A stretch of 64,000 nucleotides of DNA from Variovorax paradoxus (lineage in GTDB: Bacteria > Pseudomonadota > Gammaproteobacteria > Burkholderiales > Burkholderiaceae_C). The number at the start of each line of letters is the position of its first letter. Position 1 is the first letter of the stretch. A program made the position numbers and the translations under genes. Under the pieces are notes generated by a model. The model made no database searches. It was not told the origin of the DNA and saw only the letters and a list, made by a program, of their open reading frames with translations. Shown in pieces: positions 8,820-17,262 of this stretch. The stretch lies in NCBI RefSeq assembly GCF_024734665.1, contig NZ_CP102931.1, positions 3,346,001-3,410,000 on the forward strand, written 5' to 3'.

Positions 8820-10475
8820 ATGAAGCGCATGCCCGCCCGGCCCGACCTGGGCCATCTGAAGAAGCAAGCCAAGGAGCTGCTTGCTCTCTACCGAAGCAAC
8901 GACCCCACCGCCACCGCCCGGTTCCGCGAAGCTTTTCCGGCCGCCACCGGCAAGAGCGACCCCGCGATCACGGCCCTTGGCCTGCGCCTGCACGATGCGC
9001 AGTCGTGCGTGGCGCGTGAGTACGGCTTCGCGTCCTGGGCCGACCTGCAAGGTTTTGTTCTCGCGCGACGGTCGCAGTCCGAAGATCCGGCAAAGTCCGT
9101 TCTCTACTGGCTGCGCCTTGTCTACGCGGGCGACATCGCAGGCGGCACGAACCGCGCGCGGCCATCGGTGGCTCTGCGCCTGCTCGAAGAAAGCCCCGGC
9201 TTGCTCGGCGACGATCCCAGCCTAGCCTGTGCGATCGGCAACGAAGCACTGCTGCGCCGCGCCATCGCACAAGACCCGGGCTGGGTGCACCGTGCGGAAG
9301 GCCCGCTCGCGCTCCCGTCGCTCGTGGCCGTGGCCCATTCCAGCCTGATGCAGCTGCCCGAGTTCCGTGAACGCCTGCACACCTGCGCAAAGCTGCTGCT
9401 CGATGCGGGTGCCGATCCCGATCAGTCGATCGGCAACCGCTGGCCTCCGTCGTCCATCGATGCGCCCTCAGACACCGAGCGCCTGTCCACGCTCTACGGC
9501 GCCGCCGGCCAGAACCGCGACCCCGAACTCACGAAACTGCTGCTGGACGCAGGCGCCGATCCGAACGACGGCGAATCGCTCTATCACTCGCTGGAGAACC
9601 CGGCCTGCACGCGGCTGCTGCTGAACGCCGGTGCGCGCATCTCGGGCACGAATGCGCTCTATCGCGTGCTGGACCTCGACGATGTGGAAACGCTGAGGCT
9701 GCTGCTCACGCACGGCGGCAATGCGAACGAACCGCCCATGGGCTCTCCCACAAGCGACTGGGGTTCGCTGCTGCTGTGGGCAATCCGGCGGCGCAGGTCG
9801 CCCGCGCATATCGAGGCCTTGCTGGCAGCAGGCGCCGATCCTTCAGTCACCACCAGCGATGGCACGAGCGCATATACCGTCGCCCTGCGCTTCGGTCTGC
9901 CGGAGGTCGCGCGCTTGCTGCAAAAAGCCCGAGGTGGCGCCCCGCTTCCAGTGGATGAAGCCTTCGTCGCAGCCTGCGCCCAGGGCGACGAGGCCGCCGC
10001 CCGCCGCATCCACGCAGCGCACCCCGGCATCGTCGGCACGCTCTCAGAAACGCAGTTGCGCCAGTTGCCGGAACTCGCAGCGCAGGGATGCAGCGACGCG
10101 GTGAAGTTGATGGTCGAACTCGGCTGGCCCATCGCAACTCGCGGCGGCGACTGGGATGCCTCGGCGCTGAACAAGGCCGTGTTTCGCGGCGATGCCGGCC
10201 TCGTCAGATTCCTGCTGGCGCACGGCGCAAGCTGGGAAGAACGGCACGGCTTCGACGACAACGCCTGCGGCGGCCTCTCGTGGGCTTCATGCAACGAACC
10301 GCCGGACGGTGAAGGAGACTGGCTCGGCTGCGCTGAAGCACTGGTCGCACACGGCATGCCCACCGCGCGACCGGACCCCGCGAATGCGGAGAGCGTGCTT
10401 ATCGGTGGGCAGCGCTACGTGTTCTCGGATGAGGTCACGGACTTCCTGCTCGGTGTGTCCACAGCGCAAGGCTAA
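8820..10475 (+). CDS. Ankyrin repeat protein
   Basis: A 551-residue protein with a good ribosome binding site (GGAGG) before the ATG. The N-terminus, with DLGHLKKQAKELLALYRS and later AREYGFASWADLQ, is a short helical module commonly found ahead of bacterial ankyrin repeats. Ankyrin units are visible as LLLDAGADPDQS (about residue 196), LLLDAGADPNDG (about 240), LLLNAGARISG, LLLTHGGNANEP, LLAAGADPSVTTSDG and FLLAHGASWEE. No signal peptide is present, so it is probably a cytosolic protein-interaction scaffold. It stands alone; its TAA stop is part of the A-run of the converging operon's terminator. Confidence 0.86.
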   Translation: MKRMPARPDLGHLKKQAKELLALYRSNDPTATARFREAFPAATGKSDPAITALGLRLHDAQSCVAREYGFASWADLQGFVLARRSQSEDPAKSVLYWLRLVYAGDIAGGTNRARPSVALRLLEESPGLLGDDPSLACAIGNEALLRRAIAQDPGWVHRAEGPLALPSLVAVAHSSLMQLPEFRERLHTCAKLLLDAGADPDQSIGNRWPPSSIDAPSDTERLSTLYGAAGQNRDPELTKLLLDAGADPNDGESLYHSLENPACTRLLLNAGARISGTNALYRVLDLDDVETLRLLLTHGGNANEPPMGSPTSDWGSLLLWAIRRRRSPAHIEALLAAGADPSVTTSDGTSAYTVALRFGLPEVARLLQKARGGAPLPVDEAFVAACAQGDEAAARRIHAAHPGIVGTLSETQLRQLPELAAQGCSDAVKLMVELGWPIATRGGDWDASALNKAVFRGDAGLVRFLLAHGASWEERHGFDDNACGGLSWASCNEPPDGEGDWLGCAEALVAHGMPTARPDPANAESVLIGGQRYVFSDEVTDFLLGVSTAQG

Positions 10476-10499
10476 AAAAAAGCGGGCCCAAGGGCCCGC
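10474..10499 (-). terminator. Rho-independent terminator of the monooxygenase/ABC operon
   Basis: GCGGGCCC (10482-10489) and GGGCCCGC (10492-10499) form an eight-base-pair GC stem with a tiny loop. Read on the minus strand, the stem is followed directly by eight T (complement of 10474-10481). It lies about 95 bases past the last gene of the minus-strand operon. The A-run on the plus strand begins inside the ankyrin gene's TAA stop. Confidence 0.85.
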
Positions 10500-10592
10500 C
10501 CAAAGCCGTCCATCGAATTGCACAAGAAAACGCAACCCGACTCCGACTCACCTCGAACTCAACTCCTGCTTCCTCTCACTTCCTCCTCCAGA

Positions 10593-11600
10593 TCAAAGCG
10601 CCCGCCAACCGAGCTCCGGCGCTATGCGGCCGGACAGGTCGGTCAATATCTGTTCGTAGTCCTCGCTGCTGAAGTTGTAGGGCAGCTCTACGCGCAATTC
10701 GCTCACATGCGGCAGCACCAGGTCGCGGCGCAGGCGCTCCAGAATTTCATCGGACGTGCCTACGAGATCGGTCGCGAACAGCGTGCGGCGCTCACCCTGC
10801 GGTGCCAGCGTGCGTTCGACGCGGCCGGCCGCGAACTCTCGGTAGCGCTTGCGCGTGGCGGCATCGGCGCCGTCGAGCGGCACGATCACGCGGCCCAGCG
10901 CCACCCTGCCCCTGCCCGCATCCACTTCGCTCGCGCGATAGCGCTCGATCAAGCCCAGCTGTGCCTGCAGAAAGTCGTCGGTGGTCTCGCCGGAGAGCAC
11001 ATTGCCCAGCAGCAGGTTGAACCCGTTGCGCCCCGCCCATTCGACCGAGCGCAGCGAACCGCCGCCATACCAGAGCCGGCCGATCAGGCCCGGTGCATGG
11101 GGCTGCACACGTGGCCGCACACGTCCGCCGGCCGATTCGACAAAAGTCTGGTCGTCGCCGAGCAGCGTGTCTTCCAGATTGGCCTTGAGCCGCCCCACGC
11201 GCTTGTGGGTGAAGTCGATGGTGTTCGGCGCCCCGTCGTAGAAGCGGTTGCCGAGCAAAGCACCATGCAGTGGCGCACCCGCGCTCAGGCCCACTTGCAG
11301 CCTGCCGCGCGACAGCACGTCGACCGTGGCCAGGTCTTCGGCAAGACGGAACGGGTTCTCGTACCCCATCTGGATCACCGCTGCGCCCAGCTCGATGCGG
11401 CGCGTGCGCTGCGTCGCGGCGGCCAGGAAGGTCGCGGCCGACGACACACCGCGCTCCAGATGGCGCTGCCGTACCCACGCCCCGTTGAAGCCTTGCTTCT
11501 CGCCGAACTCGAAGAGCTTCAGCGCGGCCTCGATGCCCGCGAAAGGGTCGGCCTCGGCGTAGTTGCCCGGCGTGAGGAATGCGAGATGGCGAATGCTCAC
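10593..11600 (-). CDS. LLM class flavin-dependent oxidoreductase (third monooxygenase of the operon)
   Basis: Luciferase-like TIM-barrel monooxygenase of 335 residues. The start is GTG at 11600, overlapping the previous stop as GTGA, so translation is coupled; the protein begins V/M-SIRHLAFLTPGNYAEADPF. Family features include the second strand FNGAWVRQRHLERG, the IELGAAVIQMGYENPFRLAEDLATVD segment (barrel strands 3-4), and DVLSRGRLQVGLSAG. These enzymes use FMNH2 supplied by a reductase and O2 to oxidise organic, often sulfur-containing, substrates. As the last gene before the terminator it shares an operon with an amino-acid-type transporter. It resembles luciferase-like proteins that recur in ABC transporter operons. 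The substrate is unknown. Confidence 0.86.
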   Translation of the reverse strand: MSIRHLAFLTPGNYAEADPFAGIEAALKLFEFGEKQGFNGAWVRQRHLERGVSSAATFLAAATQRTRRIELGAAVIQMGYENPFRLAEDLATVDVLSRGRLQVGLSAGAPLHGALLGNRFYDGAPNTIDFTHKRVGRLKANLEDTLLGDDQTFVESAGGRVRPRVQPHAPGLIGRLWYGGGSLRSVEWAGRNGFNLLLGNVLSGETTDDFLQAQLGLIERYRASEVDAGRGRVALGRVIVPLDGADAATRKRYREFAAGRVERTLAPQGERRTLFATDLVGTSDEILERLRRDLVLPHVSELRVELPYNFSSEDYEQILTDLSGRIAPELGWRAL

Positions 11601-12544
11601 GGCGCGAACTTCGGCAAGCCTGGCGGGTTGGTCTCCGACTTCGGCAACGCTTCTTCGGCCAGGCTCCAGCGCGCGAGCGCCTTGGCATAGGTGCCGTTGC
11701 GGATCAGGTTGTTGGCCGCGGTGGTCAGCGCCGCCGCGAGGCCGCTTCCCTTGCGAGTGGCAATAGCCACGTCCGACTTCAGCGGCCAGCCTGCATTGAC
11801 AGTGCCGACCAGCCGGATCTGCCCGTTCTTCGCCGCCTCGTAGGCCTGCGGCGCATTCGGATTGAAATTGGCATCGACCCGCTTGGTGACCACCGCCAGC
11901 GTGCGGGTCACGTCGTCGTCGTAGTACTGAATCTCGACGGGCTTCAGGCCCGCAGCAACGTTCTGCCGGTTCCATTCGAGCAGGATGCGCTCCTGGTTGG
12001 TGCCGGCGCCGGTCGTCAGCTTCAGGCCCGCCACGTCCTTCGGCTCGCGGATCGACTTGATGGCGCTGTCGGTGCGCACATAAAAGCCGTGCAGGCCGAG
12101 GCGATAGGTCGAGAAGTCGAACTTCTCCTTGCGCTGCTCGGTCACGCCCACGTTGGAGATCACGGCGTCGTACTTGCCCGAGCTCAGGCCCAGCGGCCAG
12201 TCGGCCCAGGCGATGGGCTGCAGGTCGAGCTTGAGGCCCAGTGCGTCGGCGATGAGCAACGCGAAGTCGGGATCGAAGCCGACGACGGTCTTCGCGTCGG
12301 TGGCGTAGGTCGATATGGGCGGCGCGAACGGTGCGATCGCGACCGTCAGCACACCCTCCTTCACGAACTTGAAGCCCGGTGGAATCGCGTTGACGGCCTC
12401 GGCGTCCTTGCCGGTGCGCTGGCGGCCGCGTTGCTCGGGGCTGAAGTCGAACTTGTCGGCGGCATGGGCCGCGCCGGCCACAAGCGCGAGCGCGACAAGG
12501 CCACGGGCAATCCAGGCGTGCTTGAGAAAAGTCATGGCCATCAT
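11597..12544 (-). CDS. Amino-acid-type ABC transporter substrate-binding protein (second copy)
   Basis: A 315-residue family 3 periplasmic binding protein. A signal peptide runs to about residue 29 (hydrophobic LVALALVAGAAHAADK, with cleavage after AHA). The mature part follows the family: GVLTVAIAPFAPPISTYATD, then DFALLIADALGLKLDLQP, then WADWPLGLSSGKYDAVISN and VTEQRKEKFDFSTY. It is clearly paralogous to the upstream neighbour; the long shared run around NVAAGLKPVEIQYYDDDV is nearly identical. Paired binding proteins of this type precede the transporter in the Bacillus tcyJ/tcyK system for cystine and related compounds. Its ATG overlaps the neighbour's stop by one base. An alternative ATG lies two codons downstream. 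Confidence 0.9.
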   Translation of the reverse strand: MMAMTFLKHAWIARGLVALALVAGAAHAADKFDFSPEQRGRQRTGKDAEAVNAIPPGFKFVKEGVLTVAIAPFAPPISTYATDAKTVVGFDPDFALLIADALGLKLDLQPIAWADWPLGLSSGKYDAVISNVGVTEQRKEKFDFSTYRLGLHGFYVRTDSAIKSIREPKDVAGLKLTTGAGTNQERILLEWNRQNVAAGLKPVEIQYYDDDVTRTLAVVTKRVDANFNPNAPQAYEAAKNGQIRLVGTVNAGWPLKSDVAIATRKGSGLAAALTTAANNLIRNGTYAKALARWSLAEEALPKSETNPPGLPKFAP

Positions 12545-13464
12545 CAGTTCTTCGGCAGGCCCGGCGGGTTGGTGCGCGAGGCTGCGATGGCCTCCGACTC
12601 CAGGTTCCAGCGCGACAGCGCCTTGGCGTAGTTGCCGTTCTTGATCTGCGTGTTCAGCGCCAGCGTCACCGCATCGGCAAGGCCCGAGCCCTTGCGCGAA
12701 GTGACAGCAATCTCGGCCGTCTGCGGCCAGCCGCCCGAGAACACGCCCGCAAGCTTCGTCTTGCCGTCGCGCGCCTCGTAGGCAGCGATGGCGTTCGGGC
12801 CCACGTAGGCATCGGCGCGGCCCGACTGGATGGCCAGGCGCTGCACCACATCGTCGTCGTAGTACTGGATCTCCACCGGCTTCAGCCCGGCCGCCACGTT
12901 CTGCTTGTTCCAGCGCAGAAGAATCTGCTCCTGGTTGGTGCTGGCGGAAACGATCACCTTCAGGCCCGCGATGTCCTTCGGCTCCTTGATCGCGCCGAGC
13001 TTGCTGTCCGACTTCACGTAGATGCCGATCTGGTCGTTGCGGTAGGTGGAGAAATCGAACTTCTCCTTGCGCTCTTCCGTCACGGTCACGTTGGACACCA
13101 CCACGTCGAACTTGCCCGACTGCAGGCCCAGCGGCCAGTCGGCCCAGGCGGTGGACACCAGCTCCAGCTTGCGGCCGAGGCTGTCGGCCACCAGCTGCGC
13201 TATGTCGGGGGCGTTGCCCACCGGCGTCTTGGTGTCGGTCGCATAGGCGGCGAACGGCAGGCGGCCGGTGGTCGTGCCGACGACGAGCACGCCTTCCTTC
13301 TGGAACTTGAAGTCCTTCGCGAGCTTGATGGCCTCGTCGATCTTCTGCGCGCGCGGACGGCCGGCCTGCTCGGGGCTCAGGTCGGCGGCGGGCTGGGCCG
13401 AGGCAGCGAGCGGCACCAGCAGTGCGGCCAGGAGAACGGACAGGATGTTTCGTCGATGGGTCAT
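12544..13464 (-). CDS. Amino-acid-type ABC transporter substrate-binding protein (first copy)
   Basis: A 306-residue family 3 binding protein. The chosen start MTHRRNILSVLLAALLVPL gives a standard signal peptide with cleavage after ASAQ (about residue 24); the frame continues upstream without meaning. The mature part has GVLVVGTTTGRLPFAAYATD, then WADWPLGLQSGKFDVVVSN and KEKFDFSTYRNDQIGIYV, and ends SRTNPPGLPKN like its paralogue. A short linker (YDDDVVQRLAIQSGRADAYV) covers the hinge region. It sits 37 bases after the permease-ATPase gene, so it is likely cotranscribed with it. Two diverged binding proteins may widen the substrate range of one transporter. Confidence 0.9.
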   Translation of the reverse strand: MTHRRNILSVLLAALLVPLAASAQPAADLSPEQAGRPRAQKIDEAIKLAKDFKFQKEGVLVVGTTTGRLPFAAYATDTKTPVGNAPDIAQLVADSLGRKLELVSTAWADWPLGLQSGKFDVVVSNVTVTEERKEKFDFSTYRNDQIGIYVKSDSKLGAIKEPKDIAGLKVIVSASTNQEQILLRWNKQNVAAGLKPVEIQYYDDDVVQRLAIQSGRADAYVGPNAIAAYEARDGKTKLAGVFSGGWPQTAEIAVTSRKGSGLADAVTLALNTQIKNGNYAKALSRWNLESEAIAASRTNPPGLPKN

Positions 13465-13501
13465 GAAGGGCAATGCAGCAAGAAAGAGAGGAAAGGAAAA
13501 G

Positions 13502-15337
13502 TCAAAGAACCTTGGCCAGGAACTCGGCCGTGCGCGGATGCTCCGGCGCGTTGAACACCTTGTCGGGCGAGCCGGTTTCGAGAATGCGGCCGCGCTCCAT
13601 GAAGACGATGGTGTCGGCCACCTCGCGCGCAAAGCCGATCTCGTGCGTGACGATGACCAGCGTGGTGCCCGAGCGCGCCAGCTCCTTGATGACGGCCAGT
13701 ACCTCGCCGACCAGTTCGGGGTCGAGCGCCGAAGTGGGCTCGTCGAACAGCAGCACCTTCGGCCTGAGCGCCAGTGCACGGGCAATCGCCACGCGCTGCT
13801 GCTGGCCGCCGGAGAGCTGCCTCGGATAGGCATGCGTCTTGTCGCTCAGGCCCACGCGCACCAGCAGTTCGGAGGCCAGCGCCTCGGCCTCCGCACGCGG
13901 CAGGCCGCGCACCGACACCGGCGCCTCGACGATGTTCTCCAGCACCGTGAGGTGCGGGAACAGGTTGAAGTTCTGGAACACCATGCCCACGTCGACGCGG
14001 CGCTTGAGAATCTCCTTCTCGTGCAGCTCGTAGAGCGTGTCTTCGTCGCGGCGGTAGCCGATGAGCTCGCCGTCGATGGCAATGAAGCCGTCGTCCACGC
14101 GCTCCAGGTGGTTGATGGCGCGCAGCAGCGTCGACTTGCCCGAGCCCGACTGGCCGAGGATGACCGTCACGCTGCCCTGCCCCACGGTCAGCGTCACGTC
14201 GTCGAGCACCTTGAGCGCGCCGAAGCTCTTCGACACGCCGTGGATAGTGACCTCGCCACCCTGCGTGAGCGGATCGGTCCAGCGCGGCACCTGCGCAGGG
14301 GCATCGGCGACAGATGCTTCCTCGGCGACAGGCAGCGCTGCAGGCACCTTCGCCCGCCACAGCCCGCGCACCACGCCGCCAAGCCACGAACTCGGCGGAT
14401 TGCGCAGCGCTCCGCGCGAGAAATGCCGCTCCACGTAGTGCTGCACCACCGACAGCACCGTGAGGATGATGAGATACCACACCGTCGCCACCATCAACAG
14501 CGGAATCACTTCCAGGTTGCGCCGGTAGATGATCTGGATCGTGTAGAACAGCTCGGGCAGGGCCAGGATGTAGAGGTTCGACGTGCCCTTGGCCAGTCCG
14601 ATGATGTCGTTGAACGCCGTGGGCAGAATGGTTCGCATGGCCTGCGGCAGCACGATGCGAAAAGACTGCCGCGTGCGCGACAGCCCCAGCGCCGCCGCCG
14701 CTTCGAGCTGCCCCTGCTCCACCGACAGGATGCCGCCGCGCACGATCTCCGAGGCAAAGGCCGCCTGGTTCAGCGTGAGACCCAGCAGCGCGGCCACGAA
14801 GGGGCTGATCAGCTGCGTTGTCGGGTACGAGAAGAAGGTGACGTCGGTGCCCGGAATGCCCAGCGTCACTGTCTCGTAGAGGTAGCCCAGGTTGTTGATG
14901 ATCAGCAGCAGCACGATCACCGGAATCGACCGGAAGATCCAGGTGAACACCCAAGCCAGCCGCGCCAGCAGCGGCGAGCGGGACACACGCGCCAGCGCCA
15001 GGGCAGTGCCGAAGAAAAAGCCCAACAGCGCGCCCAGCGCCGTCAGCAGCAGCGTGCGACCCAGGCCTTGCAGCACCGGCTCCGCGAAGAACCATTCTGC
15101 GAACACGCCCCAGCCCCAGCGCGGGTTGGTCAGCGTCGAGTGCAGCACGATGCCGATGACGAGTATTGCGAAGATGGTGCCGGCCGTGCGCGCGGGGTAT
15201 CTGGCCGGCACGACCCGAAAGTGCGAGTAGTCGCCCTTCGCGGGCACTGGTGCAGGTGCTGGGCGCTGCGGTTGCGGCGCGCGAACCGGTACGGGGCTTC
15301 GCGGCTCGGTGCCGACATCGAGAACGGTCGTATTCAT
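13502..15337 (-). CDS. Fused amino-acid ABC transporter permease/ATP-binding protein
   Basis: A 611-residue single-chain importer. Residues 1-45 are a Pro-rich cytosolic tail. Residues 50-320 are a His/Glu/Gln-type permease with about five to six membrane spans and the ATPase-contact loop EAAAALGLSRTRQSFRIVLPQA. Residues 350-611 are the ATPase, with Walker A GQSGSGKST, Q-loop VFQNFNLFPHLTV, signature LSGGQQQR, Walker B VLLFDEP and a switch His in VTHEIG. Permease and ATPase are usually separate genes; here one frame encodes both with a linker of about 30 residues. Two copies of the fusion would make a full transporter. The start overlaps the GNAT stop by four bases (ATGA). Confidence 0.93.
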   Translation of the reverse strand: MNTTVLDVGTEPRSPVPVRAPQPQRPAPAPVPAKGDYSHFRVVPARYPARTAGTIFAILVIGIVLHSTLTNPRWGWGVFAEWFFAEPVLQGLGRTLLLTALGALLGFFFGTALALARVSRSPLLARLAWVFTWIFRSIPVIVLLLIINNLGYLYETVTLGIPGTDVTFFSYPTTQLISPFVAALLGLTLNQAAFASEIVRGGILSVEQGQLEAAAALGLSRTRQSFRIVLPQAMRTILPTAFNDIIGLAKGTSNLYILALPELFYTIQIIYRRNLEVIPLLMVATVWYLIILTVLSVVQHYVERHFSRGALRNPPSSWLGGVVRGLWRAKVPAALPVAEEASVADAPAQVPRWTDPLTQGGEVTIHGVSKSFGALKVLDDVTLTVGQGSVTVILGQSGSGKSTLLRAINHLERVDDGFIAIDGELIGYRRDEDTLYELHEKEILKRRVDVGMVFQNFNLFPHLTVLENIVEAPVSVRGLPRAEAEALASELLVRVGLSDKTHAYPRQLSGGQQQRVAIARALALRPKVLLFDEPTSALDPELVGEVLAVIKELARSGTTLVIVTHEIGFAREVADTIVFMERGRILETGSPDKVFNAPEHPRTAEFLAKVL

Positions 15338-15873
15338 CGCTGCACCGCCCCGGCCTGTTGCTCGGCAAGGCGACTGCGATGACGCCCCGTGTCCAGGTAC
15401 TTCTCGAACGGCAGCTTGCGCGGCGTCTCCGGGTCGACAGGCGGATCGAACAGCGCCGTGTAGCCATGGCCGAGATACAGGCCCACGGCCTCAGGCTGGC
15501 GAAAGCCGGTCGTCAGGTAGATGCGCTCATAGCCCAGCCGCAGCACCTGAGCCTCCAGTTCGGCGAGCACCTTGCTGGCCAGGCCCTGCCGCCGCAGGTC
15601 GCTGTGCGTCCACACGCGCTTGAGTTCCGCCGTACGCTCGTCGTGGCGCATGAACGCACCGCCACCGATGGCAACGCCGTCGCGCAGCAGCAGCACGAAG
15701 TTGCCGCCGTGCGATGGCGCGAACACCTCGGGCGGATAGCGGTCCATCTCGCGCGGTGCACCCGGCTCGCGCAGCACGTCGCCGTAGCGGCTGTCGTACT
15801 CGAAGGCCAGGCCTTCGATAAGCGGCTTCGCGCGCGGGTCGAGCGGCGTGGTGTAGAGGAACTGTTCGCTCAT
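15334..15873 (-). CDS. GNAT N-acetyltransferase (operon member)
   Basis: A 179-residue GNAT protein. The acetyl-CoA loop is seen as LRRQGLASKVLAELE (about residues 95-109), after the beta strand RTAELKRVWTHSD. The C-terminal part has YERIYLTTGFRQPEAVGLYLGHGY, typical of the strand-helix-strand end of the fold. It lies between a DszA-type monooxygenase and the transporter and overlaps both neighbours (1 and 4 bases), so it is tightly coupled. In the Bacillus ytmI and yxeL loci a GNAT enzyme N-acetylates S-substituted cysteines before the flavin monooxygenase acts. By position this gene is the candidate for the same step; the substrate itself is inferred. Confidence 0.88.
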   Translation of the reverse strand: MSEQFLYTTPLDPRAKPLIEGLAFEYDSRYGDVLREPGAPREMDRYPPEVFAPSHGGNFVLLLRDGVAIGGGAFMRHDERTAELKRVWTHSDLRRQGLASKVLAELEAQVLRLGYERIYLTTGFRQPEAVGLYLGHGYTALFDPPVDPETPRKLPFEKYLDTGRHRSRLAEQQAGAVQR

Positions 15874-17213
15874 CAGGCAGCCTTCTGCACTGCGGGCGCA
15901 ACTTCCTGCGCTGCATAGCGGCTCGCCTTGCGCGGCAGGCCCAGGTGGTCGCGCAGGGTGTGGCCGGGCAGCTCGCGCTGGTAGCGTCCACGTGCCTCCA
16001 GCACCGGAATCACGAACTCGATGAAGTCGTCGAGGCCCTGCCCCAGCACCGGAAAGCCGAGGATGAAACCATCGGCCGCGCCCTCGTCCACCCAGCGGAT
16101 GATCTCGTCGGCGATGCGCTCGCCGGTGCCCACGAACTGCGTGCGCGGCGTGGCCACTTCGAGCGCCACTTCGCGCAGGGTCTGGCCCTTGGCCTTCGCA
16201 TTGGCCTTGATGCGATCGGTGGTCGAGCGAAAGCTGTTGCGGCCGATTTCGCCCAGCTCGGGGAACGGCGCGTCCAGCGGGTACTGGCTGAAGTCGTGGT
16301 GGTCGAAGAAGCGGCCGAGGTAGGCCAGCGCCTCTTCCACCGTCAGCAGCTCGCGAATGGCGCGGTACTTGGCTTCGGCCTCCGCCTCGGTGGCCGCGAC
16401 CACCGGGCCGATGCCGGGGAAGATCTTCACGTCATCGGCCTGCCGGCCCTGCGCGACGGCGCTGGCCTTCACCTGCCGCAGGAAGTTGCGCGTGTCCTCC
16501 AGCGAGGGCGAATGAGTGAACACCGCGTCTGCATACTTGCCGGCGAGCCCGATGCCCGCGTCCGACGAGCCCGCCTGGAAGATCACTGGCTGGCCCTGCG
16601 GCGAGCGCTGGATGTTCAGCGGGCCCGACACCTGGAAGAAGCGCCCCTTGTGGTCCAGCGTGTGCAGCTTCTCGCGGTCGAAGAACTGGCCGCTCTCGCG
16701 GTTGCGCACGAAGGCGTCGTCGTCCCAGCTGTTCCACAGGCCCTGCGTCACGGCCAGGTACTCGTCGGCGATCTCGTAGCGCAGCGCGTGCTCGGGGTGC
16801 GCGCGGCTGTAGTTCTTTGCGCTGCCTTCGAGCGGCGTGGTCACCACGTTCCAGCCCGCGCGGCCGCCGCTGATCAAATCGAGCGAGCCGAACTGGCGTG
16901 CCACCGTGAACGGGTCGCTGTACGAACTGGAGACGGTGCCTGCGAGGCCGATCTTCGAGGTCACGGTCGCGAGCGCCGAGAGGATCGAAATCGGCTCGAA
17001 GCGGTTGAGAAAGTGCGGAATCGACTTCTCGTTGATGTAGAGCCCGTCCGCCACGAACGCGAAGGCGATGCCTGCCGCTTCGGCCTTCTGCGCGGTGCGC
17101 ACGAAGAAGTCGAGGTTCACGCTGGCATCGGCCGGCCCGCCCGGATGCTTCCAGGAATTCATGTGGCTGCCGGCTCCCTGCAGCATGACGCCGAACTTGA
17201 TGTTGTTGCTCAT
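15873..17213 (-). CDS. NtaA/SnaA/DszA-family FMN-dependent monooxygenase
   Basis: A 446-residue luciferase-like monooxygenase of the long NtaA/SnaA/DszA type. The start MSNNIKFGVMLQGAG is set by a purine-rich Shine-Dalgarno region; an upstream extension of the frame is not protein-like. Diagnostic features are KAEAAGIAFAFVADG, then LAGTVSSSYSDPFTVARQFGSLD, then SGGRAGWNVVTTPLEGSAKNY, then PVIFQAGSSDAGIGLAGKYADAVF. These two-component enzymes take FMNH2 from a partner reductase; no reductase gene is seen in the window. Bacillus YtnJ and YxeK, which cleave N-acetylated S-(2-succino)cysteine, are in this family. It overlaps the GNAT gene by one base. Confidence 0.92.
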   Translation of the reverse strand: MSNNIKFGVMLQGAGSHMNSWKHPGGPADASVNLDFFVRTAQKAEAAGIAFAFVADGLYINEKSIPHFLNRFEPISILSALATVTSKIGLAGTVSSSYSDPFTVARQFGSLDLISGGRAGWNVVTTPLEGSAKNYSRAHPEHALRYEIADEYLAVTQGLWNSWDDDAFVRNRESGQFFDREKLHTLDHKGRFFQVSGPLNIQRSPQGQPVIFQAGSSDAGIGLAGKYADAVFTHSPSLEDTRNFLRQVKASAVAQGRQADDVKIFPGIGPVVAATEAEAEAKYRAIRELLTVEEALAYLGRFFDHHDFSQYPLDAPFPELGEIGRNSFRSTTDRIKANAKAKGQTLREVALEVATPRTQFVGTGERIADEIIRWVDEGAADGFILGFPVLGQGLDDFIEFVIPVLEARGRYQRELPGHTLRDHLGLPRKASRYAAQEVAPAVQKAA

Positions 17214-17262
17214 GACGATCGCTCTCTTCTTTCTTGTCTCTTCTGGAATGGAAAGGGAAGGC

